Counted from the stretch's first letter, positions 17,045-26,972 are shown. The stretch is DNA of 64,000 nt from Oscillospiraceae bacterium (GCA_017458065.1 JAFTGD010000038.1:1-64000), one strand, 5' to 3'. The notes: generated by a model not told the origin, from the letters alone. Numbers and translations: made by a program.

Positions 17045-19813
17045 ATGGGACTTTTTAATAAACTGTTCGGAAGCTATTCCGACCGGGAACTGAAAAAAAT
17101 CATGCCGATCGCCAGAGCGGTCGAGGCAAAAGAAGCGGCCTACAGCGCACTGACGGACGAGCAGCTGCGCGGCAAGACGGCGGAGCTGAAGCAGCGCCTT
17201 GCCGAAGGGGAGACCCTGGACGACATTCTCCCCGATGCCTTTGCCACGGGGAGAGAGGCCGCGTGGCGCGTGCTGGGGATGAAGCCGTTCCCGGTGCAGA
17301 TCATTGGCGGCATTGTGCTCCATCAGGGGCGTATTGCCGAGATGAAGACCGGTGAAGGCAAAACCCTCGTGGCAGTCCTCCCGGCCTACCTCAACGCGCT
17401 GGCGGGCGAGGGCGTCCATATCGTCACGGTGAACGACTATCTGGCGCGCCGCGACAGCGAGTGGATGGGGAAAGTGCACCGCTTCCTTGGTCTGGATGTC
17501 GGCCTGATCGTACACGGCCTTACCAACGATGAACGCCGCGCTGCGTATAACTGCGATATCACTTACGGCACAAACAACGAAATGGGCTTTGACTATCTGC
17601 GTGATAACATGGCCCTTTATAAAGAGGACATGGTACAGCGCGGCCATTCCTTTGCCATCGTCGACGAGGTGGACTCCATCCTCATCGATGAAGCGCGAAC
17701 CCCGCTGATCATTTCCGGTCAGGGCGACGAGAGTACGGACCTCTACCGCCAGGCGGACGATTTTGTCAGCAGGCTGAAAAAGGTCGTCTATGCCTCCGTC
17801 GACGAGAAGGAAGAGGAGAGCGAGGACATCGACGCCGATTATGTCGTCGACGAGAAAGCCCGCACCGCAACCCTGACCGCGAGAGGTGTCGCCAAAGCCG
17901 AGCGCGCCTTCGGTCTGGAGAATCTGGCGGATATGGAAAACGCCACGCTCAGCCACCACATCAACCAGGCGCTGCGCGCCCACGGCATTATGAAACGCGA
18001 CATCGACTACATCGTCAAGGACGGCGAGATCATCATTGTCGATGAGTTCACCGGCCGTCTGATGCTGGGCCGGCGTTACTCCGAGGGCCTCCATCAGGCC
18101 ATCGAGGCGAAGGAACACGTCGATGTACAGAAGGAGAACAAGACCCTCGCGACGATCACGTTCCAGAACTACTTCCGTCTGTACGACAAGCTCTCCGGTA
18201 TGACCGGTACTGCCGTGACGGAGTCTGAGGAATTCGCCGCGATCTACAAGCTGGATATCATCGAGATCCCGACCAACAAACCTGTGATCCGCCAGGATTG
18301 GCCGGATGTTGTCTACCGCAGCGATATCGGCAAGAACAAAGCCATCATCGACCAGATTGTCGAGTGCCATGAGAAGGGTCAGCCGGTTCTGGTCGGTACC
18401 GTCTCGATTGAAAAGAGCGAATACCTCTCCTCGCTGCTGAAAAGACGCGGGGTACCCCATACGGTCCTGAACGCCAAGTACCATGAACGTGAGGCCGAGA
18501 TCGTCGCGCAGGCCGGCAAGCTGGGCGCTGTGACCATCGCCACCAACATGGCGGGCCGCGGCACGGATATCATGCTGGGCGGCAATGCCGAGTTCCTGGC
18601 CAAGAACGACCTTAAGAAGGCCGGTTTCGACGACTTTATTATAAATGAAGCCACCGGCTTCGCCGAGACCGATGACGAGAACATTCAGGCGGCCCGTGCT
18701 CTCTTTGCAGAGCGTCTGGCTGCCCACAAGGAAGTTACCAATGCCGAGGCCGAGCAGGTCCGCTCGGTGGGCGGCCTCTTCATCCTGGGTACCGAGCGTC
18801 ATGAATCCCGCCGTATCGATAACCAGCTGCGCGGCCGTTCCGGCCGTCAGGGCGATCCGGGCGAAAGCCGTTTTTACCTTGCCATGACCGACGATGTGAT
18901 GCGTCTGTTCGGCTCCGAGCGGATCATGGGCATGATGGACAGTCTGAAGATGGATGAGGATACCCCGCTGGACGCCAAGATGCTCTCCGGCGCCATTGAG
19001 CAGGCACAGAAGACCGTTGAAAGCCGCAACTTCCAGACCCGTAAGAGCGTGCTGGAATACGACGATGTCATGAACAAGCAGCGTGAGATCATCTACGGCG
19101 AGCGGCGCAAGGTGCTGGACGGAGAGGATCTGCAGGTTCAGATCCGGGGCATGGTGGAGGAGTTTGTCTCGTCAACGGTTTCCGACGGCCTCGGCGGTAC
19201 TCCTGCCGAGAGCCAGCAGCAGCTTGACGAAGCGCTGAAGCCCTTTGAGGGGCTCTTCCTCCGCCGCGGTGATGTCAGGCTGGACGAGTTTAAGAAGGCC
19301 GATGCGCCCGAGGTCACTGCGCGCGTCCTCGCGACGGCCAACGCCGTCTATGACGCCCGCGAGCAGGCCTTCGGCGAAGGACCGAACGGGGCGCCGCTGA
19401 TGCGGGAGCTCGAGCGCGTCATCATGCTGCGCGTGGTCGACGAATACTGGATGGATCACATTGATGCCATGGATGATCTCAAGCAGGGCATCGGGCTGCG
19501 CGGCTACGGCGCCACAAAGCCCATCGACGCCTACAAGCAGGAAGGCTTCGATATGTTTGAGGCCATGGTCCGAGGCATCCGGGAAGAGACGGTGCGCCGC
19601 CTCTACACCGTCCGCGTGCGCGTGCAGCAGCCGATCGAGCGAAAGGCCGTGTCCAGGAACGCCGCCGCCAACGTCGGGGGCGAGCCGGAGAAGAAAAAAC
19701 CCGTCAAGAAGGCTCCGAAGCCCGGCAGGAACGACCCCTGCCCCTGCGGCAAGATGAAGGCCGACGGCAGCCGGAGACTGAAGTATAAGGAATGCTGCGG
19801 CCGCAACGAGTGA
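17045..19813 (+). CDS. secA: Preprotein translocase ATPase SecA
   Basis: The motor that drives protein export through SecYEG. Walker A TGEGKT is at residues 102-107, followed by the [16 protein letters not shown] helicase segment, the [15 protein letters not shown] motif and [22 protein letters not shown] at 17035-17039 fixes the start at ATG 17045 (922 residues). The C-terminus is a SEC-C zinc site in which the usual CxCGSGKKYKxCHG is expanded to [13 protein letters not shown] then LKYKECCG. The gene leads into pgeF without a terminator. Confidence 0.97.
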   Translation: MGLFNKLFGSYSDRELKKIMPIARAVEAKEAAYSALTDEQLRGKTAELKQRLAEGETLDDILPDAFATGREAAWRVLGMKPFPVQIIGGIVLHQGRIAEMKTGEGKTLVAVLPAYLNALAGEGVHIVTVNDYLARRDSEWMGKVHRFLGLDVGLIVHGLTNDERRAAYNCDITYGTNNEMGFDYLRDNMALYKEDMVQRGHSFAIVDEVDSILIDEARTPLIISGQGDESTDLYRQADDFVSRLKKVVYASVDEKEEESEDIDADYVVDEKARTATLTARGVAKAERAFGLENLADMENATLSHHINQALRAHGIMKRDIDYIVKDGEIIIVDEFTGRLMLGRRYSEGLHQAIEAKEHVDVQKENKTLATITFQNYFRLYDKLSGMTGTAVTESEEFAAIYKLDIIEIPTNKPVIRQDWPDVVYRSDIGKNKAIIDQIVECHEKGQPVLVGTVSIEKSEYLSSLLKRRGVPHTVLNAKYHEREAEIVAQAGKLGAVTIATNMAGRGTDIMLGGNAEFLAKNDLKKAGFDDFIINEATGFAETDDENIQAARALFAERLAAHKEVTNAEAEQVRSVGGLFILGTERHESRRIDNQLRGRSGRQGDPGESRFYLAMTDDVMRLFGSERIMGMMDSLKMDEDTPLDAKMLSGAIEQAQKTVESRNFQTRKSVLEYDDVMNKQREIIYGERRKVLDGEDLQVQIRGMVEEFVSSTVSDGLGGTPAESQQQLDEALKPFEGLFLRRGDVRLDEFKKADAPEVTARVLATANAVYDAREQAFGEGPNGAPLMRELERVIMLRVVDEYWMDHIDAMDDLKQGIGLRGYGATKPIDAYKQEGFDMFEAMVRGIREETVRRLYTVRVRVQQPIERKAVSRNAAANVGGEPEKKKPVKKAPKPGRNDPCPCGKMKADGSRRLKYKECCGRNE

Positions 19814-19823
19814 GGATATCAGA

Positions 19824-20636
19824 TTGTTTAGAGAACAGAACCAAAACGGACTCGTCTTCATGACATCGGACTGCATCCCGTTCCGGCACGCGTTTACGAC
19901 GCGTCTCGGCGGCGTCAGCACAGGGTATCTTTCGAGCCTCAACCTCATCGGCGGCCACGGAGACGAAACGGAGAACATCCGGGAGAATTTCCGCCGGGTG
20001 ACTGCGCTCTTCGGCGTCGGTGTGGATGACTGCGCCGTGACGCGCCAGGTACACGGGAACACCGTTCGGACCGTCACAGAGGCGGACCGCCACGTCTGCT
20101 GCAGTCCCGTGTCCTACGAGGCGGACGGAATTGTGACGGCGACGCCGGGGCTTCCGCTGTTCTGCTTTACGGCGGACTGCGTGCCCGTGCTTCTCTGCGA
20201 CCCGGTCCATGCTGTCGTCGGCGCGGTCCACTGCGGATGGCGCAGCTCGACCGCGGATATCCTGAAGAACGCCCTGAAGGCCATGGGAGCCCTTGGCGCG
20301 GAAGCTGCGGAGATCCGTGCGGCGATCGGTCCCGCCATTGGGAAATGCTGCTTTGAGACGGACGCGGATGTCCCGGAGGCTGTGATTGCATGGCTGGGAG
20401 CTAAAGACGCCGCACCGACCATCAAGCAGAGAGAAGACGGCAAGTATCTTGTCGATCTGCGGGAAGCCAACGCCCGCCGCCTGACACAGCTCGGTGTTCT
20501 GCCGGAGCACATTGATCTATCGGAAGAATGCACCTTCTGCAGCCATGAGAAGTATTTTTCTCACCGCTATACCAGAGGAAAACGCGGCGGTCAGGGGGCC
20601 TGCATCATGCTGCCGAAGCCGGAGGAGCGCCTATGA
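19824..20636 (+). CDS. pgeF: Multicopper-type laccase-domain protein PgeF (YfiH)
   Basis: PgeF family proteins remove misincorporated amino acids from peptidoglycan precursors in E. coli, and other members act as purine nucleoside phosphorylases. The conserved metal-site residues are visible in TRQVHGNTV, FTADCVPVLLCDP and GAVHCGWR. I use the TTG at 19824 because GAGG is 8 bases upstream and the family N-terminus precedes the first ATG. Length is 270 residues. It starts 10 bases after secA, and its stop overlaps the next start by 4 bases. Confidence 0.9.
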   Translation: MFREQNQNGLVFMTSDCIPFRHAFTTRLGGVSTGYLSSLNLIGGHGDETENIRENFRRVTALFGVGVDDCAVTRQVHGNTVRTVTEADRHVCCSPVSYEADGIVTATPGLPLFCFTADCVPVLLCDPVHAVVGAVHCGWRSSTADILKNALKAMGALGAEAAEIRAAIGPAIGKCCFETDADVPEAVIAWLGAKDAAPTIKQREDGKYLVDLREANARRLTQLGVLPEHIDLSEECTFCSHEKYFSHRYTRGKRGGQGACIMLPKPEERL

Positions 20637-22273
20637 GGACAGATTGGAAGCGCTGTGCGGCGCTGATTCTGGCAAGTATGATGCTGTTTGGTCTCACTGC
20701 CTGCGGCAGGGGAGACCGGGAGGATGAGAATCAGATTCCCGAATCGACGGGAGGAAAGGACCTTGCGAGGGCGGAGTCGGTGGACAACGTCTTCTCCCTC
20801 AATACCAACACCAACTACTCCCTGAATCCCTATGTCGCGACCAACCACTCCAACCAGCTTGTCTGCGACCTGGTCTATGAGAACATGGTTGAAGTGGATG
20901 AAAACTTCAGGGCGATCCCCAACGTGATCGGCTCCTGGACGATGAACGACGACGCCACCATCTGGACGCTCACGCTGGATACCAGCCGGGAACACAATTT
21001 CTCAGACGGGGATCCCGTCACCGGACGCGATCTGGTCTATTCCATCGGCTACGCGATTTATAACGACCGCTTCCGGGGACGCTTTGCCAGCTTCAAGGGC
21101 GCATCCTACACCGACGACGGTATGACCGTCACGCTCGGTATCGGCGACAGCCAGTTTATCAAGCTTCTGAATATCCCGGTGATCAAGCAGGGAACTTTTG
21201 AGGTCGAGGCCCATGTGCCTCCGATCGGTTCGGGACCCTATATGTACGACGAGGAGCGGATCACACTTCTTGCAAACCCCTATTATCCCGATTCGAAGAA
21301 TCTCCCGCTCCAGACCATCTATCTCCAGGAGTACACCGACGCCGAGGGAACGCTGGAGGCCTTTGAGGACGGCATTATCGACGTCGCCGTGAACGACCCC
21401 TCCAGCTATACCTCTCTGGGCTACGCCAGTTCCAACGAGATCCACTCCTTTGCCACCACAAACTATCACTTCATCATGTTCAATGAGGAGTCGACCTTCG
21501 GCAAATCCTCCGCCTTCCGCATTGCAATGCAATATGCTTTCGACCGGGACTATCTGATCGAGCTTTTGGGCGGAGACGCGGTCCCGTCTGCAGTCCCGCT
21601 TTATCCCACGGTGGACTATTACCCCCACGCGCTGGCCGACTCGCTGCAGTATAACCTCAAGACCTGTGCCGCCGTCCTGCAGTCTGCGGGCATCGCGGAT
21701 ACGGACGGGGACGGGCGCATGGAATACAGCGGCAGTGCCAGCGGCAGGTTTGAGATTGTCATCATCGTCTGCGCCGACTCCAGCGCCAAGGCGGGTATCG
21801 TCAACCGCTTCAAGGACGATATGAAGTCCATCGGCATCAATGTGAATGTTCAGGAGCTCGGCTGGGATGAATATCTGCAGGCCCTGAAGGACGGCTACTT
21901 TGAGAGCGGCAACCTGGAAGTCACCTGGGATATGTACTATGGCGAGGTCAAGCTGCGGAACAATTTTGACCTGACAGAGCTGATGCAGGTCCGCACCAAG
22001 GACAACGAAAACCTGAATATCAACTACAGCCGTACCCGTGACACCAGCATTGTGGACCGCATCAACAACTATCTCCGGGCAACGGACGCCGCACGCCCGG
22101 TCGTCTACAACGAGCTTTGCGACTATCTGACCCGTACCTCGGGGAATCTGGTCTCTATCGGCTTTGAAAAACAGCAGCTGATCACCCACCGCGGCGTGGT
22201 CAAGGGGCTGAACCCGAATTTTGGCAATCCGCTGTACGACTTCCAGAACTGGACCATTATCTTAGACGAGTGA
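20633..22273 (+). CDS. Oligopeptide-type ABC transporter substrate-binding lipoprotein
   Basis: A 546-residue family 5 extracellular solute-binding protein. The N-terminus is a lipoprotein signal with lipobox LTAC, so Cys24 should be lipid-anchored. Family features include the segment starting VTGRDLVYSI and FRIAMQYAFDRDYLIELLGG. It usually delivers peptides or nickel to a DppBCDF-type importer, but no permease or ATPase is encoded here. The ATG overlaps the pgeF stop (ATGA), so it is coupled to pgeF. Confidence 0.9.
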   Translation: MRTDWKRCAALILASMMLFGLTACGRGDREDENQIPESTGGKDLARAESVDNVFSLNTNTNYSLNPYVATNHSNQLVCDLVYENMVEVDENFRAIPNVIGSWTMNDDATIWTLTLDTSREHNFSDGDPVTGRDLVYSIGYAIYNDRFRGRFASFKGASYTDDGMTVTLGIGDSQFIKLLNIPVIKQGTFEVEAHVPPIGSGPYMYDEERITLLANPYYPDSKNLPLQTIYLQEYTDAEGTLEAFEDGIIDVAVNDPSSYTSLGYASSNEIHSFATTNYHFIMFNEESTFGKSSAFRIAMQYAFDRDYLIELLGGDAVPSAVPLYPTVDYYPHALADSLQYNLKTCAAVLQSAGIADTDGDGRMEYSGSASGRFEIVIIVCADSSAKAGIVNRFKDDMKSIGINVNVQELGWDEYLQALKDGYFESGNLEVTWDMYYGEVKLRNNFDLTELMQVRTKDNENLNINYSRTRDTSIVDRINNYLRATDAARPVVYNELCDYLTRTSGNLVSIGFEKQQLITHRGVVKGLNPNFGNPLYDFQNWTIILDE

Positions 22274-22299
22274 AGGAACCTTCAGAAAGGACGGATATC

Positions 22300-22680
22300 A
22301 TGAACGACCGTGAACTTATGTCCCTTGCCCGCGAAGCCTCTCTCAATGCCTATGTGCCGTATTCTCATTTTTCTGTAGGTGCAGCCCTCGAATGCATAGA
22401 CGGCAGTGTCTTTACCGGCTGCAATGTGGAGAACGCCGCCCTCGGCAGCACCATTTGTGCAGAGCGCACTGCCTGCGTCAAAGCTGTCAGTGAGGGAAAG
22501 CGCAGCTTTCGCCGCATCGCCATCTATGCCGACAGCGAGAACTGGTGCACCCCCTGCGGCGCCTGCAGGCAGTTCCTGGCCGAGTTCTCTCCGGAGATGG
22601 AAGTGCTCTGCGCCAAGGCGGGCTCCCGCTATGTCAGCTATAAGCTCAGCGAGCTGCTGCCGCACACCTTTAATTATTAA
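22300..22680 (+). CDS. cdd: Cytidine deaminase
   Basis: Converts cytidine and deoxycytidine to uridine forms in pyrimidine salvage. The zinc site is complete: TICAERTA supplies the Cys and catalytic Glu, and TPCGACRQ supplies the other two Cys. The N-terminal AYVPYSHFSVGAAL is the standard substrate-binding segment. I choose the ATG at 22300 (AAAGGA upstream, 126 residues), the normal size for tetrameric bacterial Cdd. A GTG at 22270 is in frame and overlaps the lipoprotein stop. Confidence 0.94.
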   Translation: MNDRELMSLAREASLNAYVPYSHFSVGAALECIDGSVFTGCNVENAALGSTICAERTACVKAVSEGKRSFRRIAIYADSENWCTPCGACRQFLAEFSPEMEVLCAKAGSRYVSYKLSELLPHTFNY

Positions 22681-22708
22681 AAAACGTCATATTACACAGA
22701 AACCTGGC

Positions 22709-22740
22709 AATGCACAGCGAGAAAAGCTGTGCATTTTGCT
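22709..22740 (+). terminator. Rho-independent terminator after cdd
   Basis: AATGCACAGC pairs with GCTGTGCATT around a 7-base loop, followed by a T-rich stretch. It overlaps the -35 element of the next promoter by one base. Confidence 0.8.
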
Positions 22741-22768
22741 TTACACAGGCAAAAAAATATGATATATT
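22740..22768 (+). promoter_or_regulatory. Sigma-A promoter for the aminotransferase-thioesterase operon
   Basis: TTTACA (22740-22745), a 17-base A-rich spacer and TATATT (22763-22768) lie about 75 bases before the start codon. Confidence 0.7.
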
Positions 22769-22842
22769 ATCTTTAGTGATACCGTGGGTCGGCCATGCGG
22801 TAGCTGAGAGATTCAATAATAACAGTACAGGAGGTTTTATTT

Positions 22843-24030
22843 ATGGTTTCCTTTGCGGAAAGAATGGGCGGCATCAAAGCGTCCGACATTCGACAACTCC
22901 TCGCAGTTGCATCAAAGCCCGAAATCATTTCCTTTGCAGGCGGTCTTCCCGCACCGGAACTGTTCCCGGTCGCGGATATCAAGGCGGCCTATGACGCAGT
23001 GCTGGACGAGGCAGGCCCCACTGCTCTGCAGTATGGCGCTACCGACGGGTGGGCTCCTCTGAGAAAGCAGATTTCCGAGCGCATGCTCAAGAAAAACAAC
23101 GTCACCATTGATCCTGCACAGATCATTCTGACCGCTGGAAGCCAGCAGGGCCTGGACTTTATCGGAAAGCTGTTCCTGAACCCGGGCGATGTGGTCGTGC
23201 TTGAGAGCCCGAGCTACCTGGGCGCCATCAATGCGTTCCGTCAGTATCAGCCCAAGTTTGTGGAAGTCCCGACGGATGAGAACGGCATGATCATGGAAGA
23301 ACTGGACCGGATCCTTGCAACCACCGAGAATGTCAAGTTCATCTACATCATCCCCGACTTCCAGAATCCGAGCGGGCGCACCTGGCCGCTGGAGCGCCGC
23401 AAGCAGTTCATGGATATCATCAACAAGTACGAGATCCCCGCCATCGAAGACAATCCCTACGGCGATCTCCGCTTCAAGGGTGAGTTCCTCCCGGCGCTCA
23501 AGAGCATGGACCCGAAGGAACTGATCATGTACTTCGGCACTTTCTCCAAGATCTTGTCTCCCGGTATGCGCCTGGGCTGGATCGCCGCGAGCGAGGCTAT
23601 CATCGGCAAGGTCAATCTGATCGCGCAGGCTGCGGTTCTGCAGACGGCCACCATCAACGCCATGGCCATTTCCAAGTATCTTGACATGTTCGATATCGAT
23701 GCCCATGTGGCAAAGATCCTGCCGGTCTACAAGCATCGGTGCGAGCTGATGATCAACACCATGAGAGAGACCTTCCCGGAGGAGTGCAAGTTCACCGATC
23801 CGGACGGCGGCCTCTTCACCTGGTGCGAGCTGCCTGAGTATATCAACACCCGTGACATTGCCCCCATTGCGCTGGAGAAGAAAGTCGCCTTCGTACCCGG
23901 CGACGGCTTCTATCCCTCCGGCTCGGTGAAGAACTGCATGAGACTCAACTACTCCAACGCCACGGACGAGCGCCTCGTGGAAGGCGTGCACCGTCTGGCG
24001 GATGTCATCAAGGGGGCCATGAAAGCATGA
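22843..24030 (+). CDS. PLP-dependent aminotransferase (class I/II, 2-aminoadipate transaminase-like)
   Basis: A 395-residue fold-type I aminotransferase. GSQQGLDFIGK, the N-P segment in YIIPDFQNPSGRTWP, and the cofactor Lys in GTFSKILSPGMRLGW are all present. The N-terminus (ASDIRQLLAV, then ISFAGGLPAPELFP) matches the LysN/MocR-like aminotransferases, which act on 2-aminoadipate or branched and aromatic amino acids; the exact substrate is uncertain. GGAGG precedes the ATG. Its stop overlaps the thioesterase start by 4 bases. Confidence 0.9.
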   Translation: MVSFAERMGGIKASDIRQLLAVASKPEIISFAGGLPAPELFPVADIKAAYDAVLDEAGPTALQYGATDGWAPLRKQISERMLKKNNVTIDPAQIILTAGSQQGLDFIGKLFLNPGDVVVLESPSYLGAINAFRQYQPKFVEVPTDENGMIMEELDRILATTENVKFIYIIPDFQNPSGRTWPLERRKQFMDIINKYEIPAIEDNPYGDLRFKGEFLPALKSMDPKELIMYFGTFSKILSPGMRLGWIAASEAIIGKVNLIAQAAVLQTATINAMAISKYLDMFDIDAHVAKILPVYKHRCELMINTMRETFPEECKFTDPDGGLFTWCELPEYINTRDIAPIALEKKVAFVPGDGFYPSGSVKNCMRLNYSNATDERLVEGVHRLADVIKGAMKA

Positions 24031-24422
24031 GTCTGCAGCCGGGACTGAAAGGCAGCGCAGAGGTCCTTGTCGTTCATGAGAACACCGCCGCTGCTGTCGG
24101 AAGCGGCGCGCTGGAGGTCTTCGCCACGCCGTCGATGATCGCGCTGATGGAGAAGGCGGCGCTTGACACGGTCCGGCCTTTCCTGAACGAAGGGGAGAGC
24201 ACGGTGGGGACCGAGATCCATGTCACGCATGATGTCGCGATCCCGCTTGGCTTCACCGTGACGGCAGAGGCGGAGCTGGTCGAAGTCGACCGTCGGCGCC
24301 TGAGCTTCCGGGTGCTGGCACGCGCCGGTGAAGAGATCATCGGGCAGGGGACTCATACCCGCTTTATCGTCTCCCAGGAGCGCTTCATGCAGAAGGTCGA
24401 GGCAAAGAAGCAGGAGCTATGA
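24027..24422 (+). CDS. Hotdog-fold thioesterase (FlK-like)
   Basis: A 131-residue single hotdog domain. The residues expected for a fluoroacetyl-CoA thioesterase-like catalytic set are visible in ATPSMIALMEKAA (Thr, Glu) and VTHDVAIPLG (His). In gut Clostridia such small enzymes are generic acyl-CoA thioesterases; fluoroacetate activity is not implied. Translationally coupled to the aminotransferase, so it may hydrolyse a CoA thioester derived from the keto acid product. That link is inference. Confidence 0.82.
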   Translation: MSLQPGLKGSAEVLVVHENTAAAVGSGALEVFATPSMIALMEKAALDTVRPFLNEGESTVGTEIHVTHDVAIPLGFTVTAEAELVEVDRRRLSFRVLARAGEEIIGQGTHTRFIVSQERFMQKVEAKKQEL

Positions 24423-24467
24423 GAAGCCCTGACGGTTCGCGCCGCTGACCGCTTAATCGTCACAACA

Positions 24468-24527
24468 GCAAAAAATGCATCGGGCAGAGGTCTCTCAGAA
24501 AGAGAGGATCTGTCCGATGTTTTTTGC
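24468..24527. terminator. Rho-independent terminator
   Basis: GCAAAAAATGCATCGGGCAGA pairs almost fully with TCTGTCCGATGTTTTTTGC, with an inner CTCTC/GAGAG hairpin. It lies between the thioesterase gene and the convergent rsmE and has A/T runs on both sides. Confidence 0.85.
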
Positions 24528-24549
24528 AGTATCTGGATAGAGAAGAAAC

Positions 24550-25284
24550 TCAGGAGAGATTGCCCGTGGCGTACATCACGGCGGTTATGGCGACGACCGG
24601 CGCCGTCTCACAGCGGAGGATCCGATCTCCCATGGAGCAGATATGGAGCCCGGAAAGTTTCGCAAGATCGGCCTCGTAGGGCTCAAAGCCGCCTTCCGGC
24701 CCCGTGATGATCGAGACGCTGCCGACCGTCTTGTTCGCCTCCAGAACGTTGTTCAGCGGCTCGCGTTCACCGGTCTCATACATGAAAAGAGGGAGGTCGT
24801 GGTGGACGGCGGTGTTGAGCACTTCGCCATAATCCGGGGCCCAGCTGACCTGGGGGATGATCCCGCGGCCGGACTGCTTGGCGGCTTCTTCGCTGATCCG
24901 GTTCCAGCGTTCCAGCTTTTTATACGGATCATCGGGCTTCGCGATGCAGCGGGCCGACTGGAAAAAGACGATCCTGTGCGCTCCCGCTTCGACGGACTTC
25001 TGGATAATATAGTCCACACGGTCCCCCTTGGGAAGACCGCAGAGCGCGGTGACTTCGACAGAAGGCTCACCCTTGCAGGGGACAACTTCGACGACCTCAA
25101 GCTCAGCCTCTTCCTTGTTGGACCGAACGAGGCGGCATTTATAATCCGTTCCCTCAGTGTCGCAGATGACGACATCCTCGCCGGGGCGGATCCGAAGAAC
25201 CTGTATATGCTCGGCGTCGCGGCCGCGAATGATGGCGGTCGGGCCGTTCAAGAGATTGGTACCGGCAATAAAAAATCTGGCCAT
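24550..25284 (-). CDS. rsmE: 16S rRNA (uracil-1498-N3)-methyltransferase RsmE
   Basis: A SPOUT methyltransferase that modifies U1498 of 16S rRNA using S-adenosylmethionine. The knot region carries ITGPEGGFEPYE and MGDRILRCETAPVVAI, both diagnostic. The N-terminal PUA-like domain starts ARFFIAGTNL. I choose the ATG at 25284 with GGGAG 8 bases upstream (244 residues); a GTG at 25293 is in frame. A minus-strand promoter lies close upstream. Unlike many Firmicutes, prmA and dnaJ are not adjacent. Confidence 0.95.
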   Translation of the reverse strand: MARFFIAGTNLLNGPTAIIRGRDAEHIQVLRIRPGEDVVICDTEGTDYKCRLVRSNKEEAELEVVEVVPCKGEPSVEVTALCGLPKGDRVDYIIQKSVEAGAHRIVFFQSARCIAKPDDPYKKLERWNRISEEAAKQSGRGIIPQVSWAPDYGEVLNTAVHHDLPLFMYETGEREPLNNVLEANKTVGSVSIITGPEGGFEPYEADLAKLSGLHICSMGDRILRCETAPVVAITAVMYATGNLS

Positions 25285-25310
25285 AACACACACTCCCTTC
25301 CGGTTTGCTT

Positions 25311-25339
25311 ATTATGGCATATTTTCAGACGCTTTGCAA
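25311..25339 (-). promoter_or_regulatory. Putative sigma-A promoter for rsmE
   Basis: On the minus strand, TTGCAA (25334-25339) and CATAAT (25311-25316) are 17 bases apart, about 30 bases from the start codon. Confidence 0.55.
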
Positions 25340-25348
25340 GTTCCTTTC

Positions 25349-25377
25349 TTGACGGATGACAAAGCCTGCACTATAAT
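25349..25377 (+). promoter_or_regulatory. Sigma-A promoter for the AAA ATPase gene
   Basis: TTGACG (25349-25354), a 17-base spacer and TATAAT (25372-25377) lie 40 bases before the start codon. It is divergent from the rsmE promoter. Confidence 0.75.
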
Positions 25378-25416
25378 ACACTACATGCAGTAAGAAAGAA
25401 ACGGAGGCACACCCTT

Positions 25417-26925
25417 ATGCCCACTACCTGGAGCCGTACGCCCGAAGAATTTCATAAAATCTACCTCGCGAATACTGACGCCTTTTACCGCATCGGCAGC
25501 GCCAATCTCGCCCCCGAACTGGATGAGTTTATGACCAAGTGCGCCTTGTCCCTCTGGAGCCGGGCCGGCGGGATCGGAGAACGCCATGTCCAGATGGCGA
25601 ACCAGATCTATTCCCGTACCCGTCCCCAGCCAAAGTGGCTGCTGTGGAACCTGACGAGCTCTGTCTGCGAAGACGACGTGTTTCTGCCTCCGGTGTTCTT
25701 CTGGAACCTGGCGGAATCGGATGCCAAGCGAGGCACCGAGACCTCCAGGACCTTCATCCGGATGCTGACCAACATTCTGCTCTATCTGGCGGCGGTAGAC
25801 GATGACGTGAGTTATGCGGAGGCGGAGTTTATCACCGAGTGCACCGACCGCCTGACGGCGATCTGCGATACGACGGGCGTCCGCAAGTCTAGAGAGGGCT
25901 TGAATCCTCTGGACTATGTGACAAGCGGCGAACCCAGCTTTGTGGAAAAGCACAGCAAGCAGGTTCAGACCTCCGGCGGCTCTGAGGCGGCGCCGAAACA
26001 GGAGGAAGAGAAAGATCCCGAGAAGCCGAACTTTGACGAGCTCATGGAGCAGCTGGACAACCTGGTCGGTCTGGAGACGGTCAAAAAGGAAGTCAAGAAC
26101 CTGATGAACCTCGTCAAGGTCCGCAAACTCCGCCTGGAGAATGATCTCCCGGTTCCGCCGATGAGCTTCCATATGGTCTTCCTCGGCAATCCCGGCACCG
26201 GCAAGACGACCGTGGCGAGACTGATCAGCGGTCTCTACGCCGCTATTGGCGTTCTGAGCAAGGGGCAGCTGGTCGAAGTGGACCGCTCGGGTCTGGTCGC
26301 CGGATACGTAGGACAGACCGCGCTGAAAACACAGGAGGTCATCCAGTCCGCGCTCGGCGGCGTGCTCTTTATCGACGAGGCATATTCGCTCTCCTCCGGC
26401 GGGGAGAACGACTTCGGCCGCGAAGCGATCGAGACGCTGCTGAAGGCCATGGAGGATCATCGGGACGACCTGGTGGTGATCGTCGCAGGGTACACGGGCC
26501 CCATGGAGGGCTTCATCACCTCCAACCCGGGTCTGGAGAGCCGATTCAACCGGTATTTCTACTTCCCGGATTATGACGGCAAACAGCTGATGGATATCTT
26601 CCGCATCCAGTGTAAAAAGAACAGCTATGTTCTCACTCCGGAGGCGGAGGAAGCCGCCCTCAGCATGTTTAACGAGCTGTATGAAGAACGGAACGAGAAC
26701 TTCGGCAACGGGCGCGATGTGCGCAACTGCTTTGAGGACATGGTTGTGCGGCAGTCCAACCGCGTTGCCGCGATGGAGAACCCGACCAAGGACGATCTGA
26801 TTTCCGTGCTCCCCGAGGATCTCGTCGATCCGGAGGACGAGCCTGAGAAAGAAGAAGCGGCGGAGGCTCCCGCTGATAACCGGGAAGAGGCCGCTGAGGC
26901 ACAGGAACCGGCAGAAAAAGAATAA
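25417..26925 (+). CDS. CbbX/SpoVK-like AAA+ ATPase with a unique N-terminal domain
   Basis: The C-terminal two thirds is a CbxX/CfqX-type AAA+ module: NLVGLETVKKEVKNLMNLV, Walker A GNPGTGKTTVA, Walker B VLFIDEAYSL, and the ESRFNRYFYFPDY arginine-finger region. The first 190 residues are helical and acidic and include a segment (LAAVDDDVSYAEAEFITEC) reminiscent of TerB-like domains. The last 40 residues are a Glu/Ala-rich tail. CbxX ATPases remodel partner complexes (Rubisco, ESX proteins); no obvious client is encoded nearby. GGAGG precedes the ATG at 25417. Confidence 0.85.
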   Translation: MPTTWSRTPEEFHKIYLANTDAFYRIGSANLAPELDEFMTKCALSLWSRAGGIGERHVQMANQIYSRTRPQPKWLLWNLTSSVCEDDVFLPPVFFWNLAESDAKRGTETSRTFIRMLTNILLYLAAVDDDVSYAEAEFITECTDRLTAICDTTGVRKSREGLNPLDYVTSGEPSFVEKHSKQVQTSGGSEAAPKQEEEKDPEKPNFDELMEQLDNLVGLETVKKEVKNLMNLVKVRKLRLENDLPVPPMSFHMVFLGNPGTGKTTVARLISGLYAAIGVLSKGQLVEVDRSGLVAGYVGQTALKTQEVIQSALGGVLFIDEAYSLSSGGENDFGREAIETLLKAMEDHRDDLVVIVAGYTGPMEGFITSNPGLESRFNRYFYFPDYDGKQLMDIFRIQCKKNSYVLTPEAEEAALSMFNELYEERNENFGNGRDVRNCFEDMVVRQSNRVAAMENPTKDDLISVLPEDLVDPEDEPEKEEAAEAPADNREEAAEAQEPAEKE

Positions 26926-26932
26926 GCCCCAT

Positions 26933-26972
26933 GCGTGCACAGAGACAGCCTTTGTGCACGCACTTGTTTTTC
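26933..26972 (+). terminator. Rho-independent terminator
   Basis: GCGTGCACA pairs with TGTGCACGC around an 11-base loop, followed by TTGTTTTT. It ends the AAA ATPase gene. Confidence 0.8.

Noticed and set aside
16988-18802. 604-residue minus-strand frame opposite secA
   Set aside because: Arises from GC-rich codon positions of secA; no family features.
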